DNA from: JBBTIS01 sp038059855 | GTDB lineage: Bacteria > Elusimicrobiota > Elusimicrobia > JACQPE01 | Reading direction: 5' to 3' | Length of the DNA: 16,026 nucleotides | Assembly (NCBI GenBank): GCA_964357255.1 | Contig: CAYHKQ010000057.1 | Span: forward strand, 1 to 16,026 | Shown here: one piece after another, positions 13,155 through 16,026 of the stretch | Position numbering within the stretch: the stretch's first letter is position 1 | Layout: the number at the start of each line of letters is the position of its first letter | Notes under the pieces: generated by a model | The model's database searches: none | Told to the model about the DNA's origin: nothing | Seen by the model: only the letters and a program-made list of their open reading frames with translations | Translations under genes and position numbers: made by a program

Positions 13155-14141
13155 CTATGTGTGCTCATCCTTGATTTCCCCCACCATCTCTTCGAGGATG
13201 TCCTCGAGACTGATAATCCCTTTAGCATTGCCCGCCTTGTCCTTAACCAGGGCTAAATGAATAGCGCCGCGGCGAAAGCGCTCCATCACGCTCGTGAGCC
13301 GCTCGGATTCCTCCACCACCGGACATTCCCTGAGCAAGTCGTCAAGGTTGACCAGGCCTGAGGTGGCAAAAGTAAACAAAAGATCCTTGGCATAGAGAAT
13401 CCCTATGGTTCGCGCAAGCGTGCCGTCGGAACTCACCGGAATGCGCGAATAGGGACGCGCCGCGATACGCTCGATCACGGTTTTGAGCGAGATATCCCTT
13501 CGGTCTAAAACAAAAACCTCAGCCGCCGGGCGCATCGCTTCCTTGACGCGGCGCGAGGAAAATTCAAGAAGGGACTCCACGATAAACCGCGAGCGTGGCC
13601 TCAAATCCTGGGTCAGCTCGCGGTCGGCCAGAAGCGTCTTTAACTCCTGATCGCTCAAGGGATAACGCAACGACCGCGGCAGGCGCCAGCGCCCATGGCG
13701 CTCGGGACGGACCAATGGGCGCGCGACTCTTCCCAAAACCGCAAAAAATCCGTAAAAGGGCAAAATTAAAATTAAAATAAAAAACTCCGGGAATTTTCGG
13801 GCCGCGACCTTTGGGAAAAGCTCGCCCACGACAAACAAACAAGCGCCCACGGCCAACGGCGCCCACGCGTGGGCGCCGAGATGCGCTAAGACCAGCACGC
13901 ACCACAGCATCGAAAGCGTCCCATTGATAACCAAAATGACGGTTAAAAATCCGGTGGGGTGACGCTTCCATTGCTCAAAGGCCCCGGCGTAAAGCCGCGC
14001 CAAAGTCCACAGCCATTGCCTCTTGGCCAAAGACTTGGCGAGTTTTTTCTCCTCAGCGAAACTCAAGGACAGAAGCGCGGTCTCAAGGGCATTGGAGGCG
14101 GCAAAACCCGCAAGCGCCGCCGCGGCAAGAATAATTCTCAT
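13155..14141 (-). CDS. CNNM/CBS-domain membrane protein (HlyC/CorC family), first copy
   Basis: A membrane protein of the CNNM type, a family linked to magnesium or other divalent cation efflux; the older 'hemolysin' label is misleading. Residues 1-145 are the CNNM transmembrane domain, opening with a small-residue helix containing SNALETALLSLSFAEEKKL and including GELFPK (106-111), the counterpart of the conserved GEIxPK motif. A CBS pair follows at about 200-328: V-K-E-A-M-R-P, Y-S-R-I-P-V, A-K-D-L-L, and the closing I-I-S-L-E-D-I-L-E-E-M-V-G-E-I-K-D-E. It stops at the end of the second CBS domain and lacks the CorC/HlyC C-terminal domain. It lies 22 bases downstream of a second, divergent copy and is probably cotranscribed with it; the two may form a heterodimer. 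Confidence 0.9.
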   Translation of the reverse strand: MRIILAAAALAGFAASNALETALLSLSFAEEKKLAKSLAKRQWLWTLARLYAGAFEQWKRHPTGFLTVILVINGTLSMLWCVLVLAHLGAHAWAPLAVGACLFVVGELFPKVAARKFPEFFILILILPFYGFFAVLGRVARPLVRPERHGRWRLPRSLRYPLSDQELKTLLADRELTQDLRPRSRFIVESLLEFSSRRVKEAMRPAAEVFVLDRRDISLKTVIERIAARPYSRIPVSSDGTLARTIGILYAKDLLFTFATSGLVNLDDLLRECPVVEESERLTSVMERFRRGAIHLALVKDKAGNAKGIISLEDILEEMVGEIKDEHT

Positions 14142-14163
14142 TAGGACAAGCTGGGCAAAATTT

Positions 14164-15390
14164 TCATGCCCGAGGTCTTTTCTTACGATGCTCGAACTCG
14201 TCCAAAATCTCCCCTGTAATCTCCTCTAAAAGATCCTCCGCCGTGATCAACCCCACCCAGTTGACGCCGTCAATGACAGCGGCGACCGGCTGATCGCGCA
14301 AAAGAAGAGGGATCATGTTGATGAGCTTCTGGTCCGCGTGCACCATCGGCAAAGGCCGGACAAGGCCGGCTAAATCCACGTCAAAGACAGGGCCCTCCCC
14401 CTGCGCGGAGCTCCGGGGACCCGGTTGCGCCCCAGGCGCGGCGGCCCCCTGCGCGGAGCTCCGGGGACCAATGAACGTCGGAGCCGCGGCGGCCCCCTGC
14501 TCCTGGCCCTCCCTAAAAACCAGATGCCGCAACATATCCTTGGCATGAATATAGCCTGAGGGCATGCCCCCTTTGAGCACAATGGTCCGTGAATGTCCGT
14601 CGGTCATCAAAGAAAAAACAAGCCGTTCGCGTTGCGGCGAATTCTTCGGGGCGCCGGTCAAGTCATCCCAGCGCACAGCCGAAGCCGCGGCAAACGACGT
14701 CATCACGTCGCCGACACGCACGTCCTTTAAGCGTAAATAATTAGCGGCCATCTCCATGCCCCGGCGCTCCAGGGGCGAGACATGGGCCGCGACGTCAACC
14801 TCGGCGCCGGCCTTAACCTCGTTGATCAGTTCGCGTAATTCCTCAAAGGAAAGATAGACGCCCTTGCCCAAGGCGGCCCCGGATCTGGACCCGCCGGACA
14901 CCTTGGCAATCACCCAAAAAAAGGCGTGAAGAAATGGATAGAAAGGGGTCAACAGAGCGTGCAAGGCGCGCAAAATCCAAACGCCAAAAATTCCATGAGT
15001 CAAGCGCCGGGCCAGAATTTTCGGATAAATCGTCAGAAGGATCAAACTGAACGCCCCGCCGATCATCCAGACCGCCAGGTCCCGCTCCAAAGAACTCGCG
15101 ATAAACCAGGAAGCGACAATCATCAAAAGCCAGGCGAACGAGGCCTCCATAAGGTTCTGAATAAAAAGAAGAAGGGTCAGATACTCCTCGGGATGATCCA
15201 GCCAGCGCTGGGCCGCGCGCCAAAAAGGCCCGCCAGCGACCGCCTTTAAACTCTTCAGGCGCGCCACGGACAGGCTCGTAATCGAGGACTCGGCAAACGC
15301 CGCCGCCGCCTGGGCCAGCGCCACGGCCAGCAAAGCGCCGGCCATCATCCCCGGCGAGCCTGCGAGCAATCCCATGGGTTCGCCCGTCAT
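14164..15390 (-). CDS. CNNM/CBS-domain membrane protein (HlyC/CorC family), second copy
   Basis: Paralogue of the next gene, 408 aa. The N-terminal CNNM domain (about 12-165) has A-E-S-S-I-T-S-L-S-V-A-R-L near its start, but the GEIxPK motif has decayed to T-I-Y-P-K (120-124), so ion transport by this copy is less certain. The CBS pair runs from about 225 to 400, ending with L-I-T-A-E-D-L-L-E-E-I-T-G-E-I-L-D-E-F-E. Between the two CBS repeats is an Ala/Gly/Pro-rich insert (about 297-336) in which GPRSSAQG occurs twice (308-315 and 324-331), encoded by a repeat. The ATG at 15390 is the first Met; no strong SD is seen, and Met6 is an alternative start. No CorC/HlyC C-terminal domain. A heterodimer with the shorter paralogue is plausible. 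Confidence 0.88.
   Translation of the reverse strand: MTGEPMGLLAGSPGMMAGALLAVALAQAAAAFAESSITSLSVARLKSLKAVAGGPFWRAAQRWLDHPEEYLTLLLFIQNLMEASFAWLLMIVASWFIASSLERDLAVWMIGGAFSLILLTIYPKILARRLTHGIFGVWILRALHALLTPFYPFLHAFFWVIAKVSGGSRSGAALGKGVYLSFEELRELINEVKAGAEVDVAAHVSPLERRGMEMAANYLRLKDVRVGDVMTSFAAASAVRWDDLTGAPKNSPQRERLVFSLMTDGHSRTIVLKGGMPSGYIHAKDMLRHLVFREGQEQGAAAAPTFIGPRSSAQGAAAPGAQPGPRSSAQGEGPVFDVDLAGLVRPLPMVHADQKLINMIPLLLRDQPVAAVIDGVNWVGLITAEDLLEEITGEILDEFEHRKKRPRA
14397..14469. repeat. 25-bp GC-rich repeat, two exact copies in the CBS linker
   Basis: Bases 14397-14421 recur exactly at 14445-14469 (offset 48, sixteen codons). Each copy starts with five C, contains the palindrome CGGAGCTCCG and ends GGGGACC. 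A third partial match (GCGGCCCCCTGC) ends near 14500. The copies are in frame and encode GPRSSAQG. The palindromic centre suggests a dispersed element that entered a tolerant linker. Confidence 0.85.
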
Positions 15391-15424
15391 TGAAACTTTC
15401 TATTACTTACGCACGGCTCAGTAA

Positions 15425-16026
15425 TCAATACTTTTTTTCGGTCAATTCGGCAAGCACGGGATCAATGTCCACATGGTAACGCTTCCGGTCGGAAGGATCA
15501 ATGTAAATATTCACGCGCTTGCCCAATATCCCGCCCCCAGGATCAAAAAAAATCGGAATGGATTCAAAGGCCTCTTCGGAGACCCCATCAGGCATCCATA
15601 CAGTGGCTATAACGATAAATTCCGCGCCCTGATCGCCCTTCTGTGGCTTGACCTCCTTGACGGTTCCCGAGATGCGGATTTTTTCTTTGCTCATCATAAG
15701 GGCATCGCGGTTCATTTTTTTATGAAAACCCGGGCCGAAGTCCTTGTCAACGCTGGAAATGCCGACAAAACTGAAAACGCCTGCCAAAAAAAATAAAAGC
15801 CCAAAAAGAGTCACCCCCAGAGGGCCGAGCCAAAATTGCATAAAGTCGCCAACTCGCGCGTCTTGCGGGTTGTCGCCGTCATAAACAACCTGCACCTTCA
15901 TTCCCGTCTCGTAATCCGACCCGTCCGAACTGCCGCCTCCCTTGAAACGAATTTTTTCGCCCTTGTCCGTTTTAAACTCCACAATCGGGTAAAGCGACGA
16001 ACGGCGCTCCTCGCTACCCACCACTT
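15425..16026 (-). CDS. DUF3592-like membrane protein, N-terminally incomplete
   Basis: The reading frame is open to the window edge, so the gene probably begins outside; 199 residues are visible from a GTG at 16024, which I do not take as the true start. Y-P-I-V-E-F-K-T-D-K-G-E-K-I-R-F, then Y-E-T-G-M-K-V-Q-V-V-Y-D-G-D-N-P-Q-D-A-R-V, is the recognisable DUF3592 pattern of a small beta-domain beside a membrane helix. A hydrophobic segment follows (about 62-92, WLGPLGVTLFGLLFFLAGVFSF). A second beta-rich part (about 115-195) includes S-G-T-V-K-E-V-K-P and G-K-R-V-N-I-Y-I-D-P-S-D-R-K-R-Y, apparently a second copy of the same kind of domain. Function is unknown. Its stop lies 34 bases from the start of the CNNM gene, so they may share a transcript. 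Confidence 0.72.
   Translation of the reverse strand, partial: VVGSEERRSSLYPIVEFKTDKGEKIRFKGGGSSDGSDYETGMKVQVVYDGDNPQDARVGDFMQFWLGPLGVTLFGLLFFLAGVFSFVGISSVDKDFGPGFHKKMNRDALMMSKEKIRISGTVKEVKPQKGDQGAEFIVIATVWMPDGVSEEAFESIPIFFDPGGGILGKRVNIYIDPSDRKRYHVDIDPVLAELTEKKY

Noticed and set aside
15770..15830. 9-bp-like A-rich units in the membrane helix of the DUF3592-like gene
   Set aside because: Only weak, irregular similarity; expected from Phe/Leu codons in a transmembrane helix.
1..16026. tRNA, rRNA or riboswitch
   Set aside because: No cloverleaf, rRNA stretch or known riboswitch core was seen by eye; intergenic space is very small.

Overview
The window comes from a Gram-negative-type bacterium with moderately high GC. 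The evidence is two lipoprotein signals, a PorV/UPF0164-like outer-membrane protein, and bacterial two-subunit glycyl-tRNA synthetase. I cannot fix the phylum from sequence alone. The gene style would fit an uncultured lineage such as Elusimicrobiota, but that is a weak guess.

Layout. The left third (1-5143) reads on the + strand as a tight run: the 3' end of type II citrate synthase, purN, a secreted alpha/beta hydrolase, a PorV-like barrel protein with a C-terminal LysM domain, a lipoprotein, and a protein with a C-terminal membrane anchor. A 13-bp perfect hairpin (5150-5195) sits where this run meets the opposing operon. The middle (5216-12948) reads on the - strand as one near-continuous operon, in transcription order: recO, glyQ, glyS, a family 1 solute-binding lipoprotein, a hot-dog thioesterase, an ABC ATPase and a fused two-domain permease. 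The right end (13155-16024), also on the - strand, holds two adjacent CNNM/CBS membrane proteins and a partial DUF3592-like protein. No intergenic stretch exceeds about 210 bp. I saw no rRNA, tRNA, CRISPR or transposase gene.

The most unusual content is a set of short-period repeats that cuts across the genes. A degenerate 9-bp repeat (roughly STYWTTSRC; best copies CTCTTTGGC, CTTTGTGGC, GTTTTTGGC) occurs as small arrays at about ten places. They lie at gene junctions (gltA/purN, purN/hydrolase, glyS/solute-binding protein, upstream of recO), at C-terminal tails (GlyQ, thioesterase), and in frame inside RecO, GlyS and the solute-binding protein. Read one way the arrays encode a hydrophobic L-F-G signal-peptide core. 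Read the other way, always in the same codon phase, they encode A-K/N-E linkers. A second family with a 7-bp unit (GCTTCCC-like) encodes the signal peptide of the PorV-like protein. In both signal-peptide cases a short oppositely oriented array lies just upstream, so the transcript could fold into a long imperfect hairpin over the translation start. Upstream of recO, a 132-bp MITE-like element with perfect 14-bp terminal inverted repeats appears to have inserted into a 9-bp array with an 8-bp target duplication. It carries a REP doublet showing compensatory stem changes.
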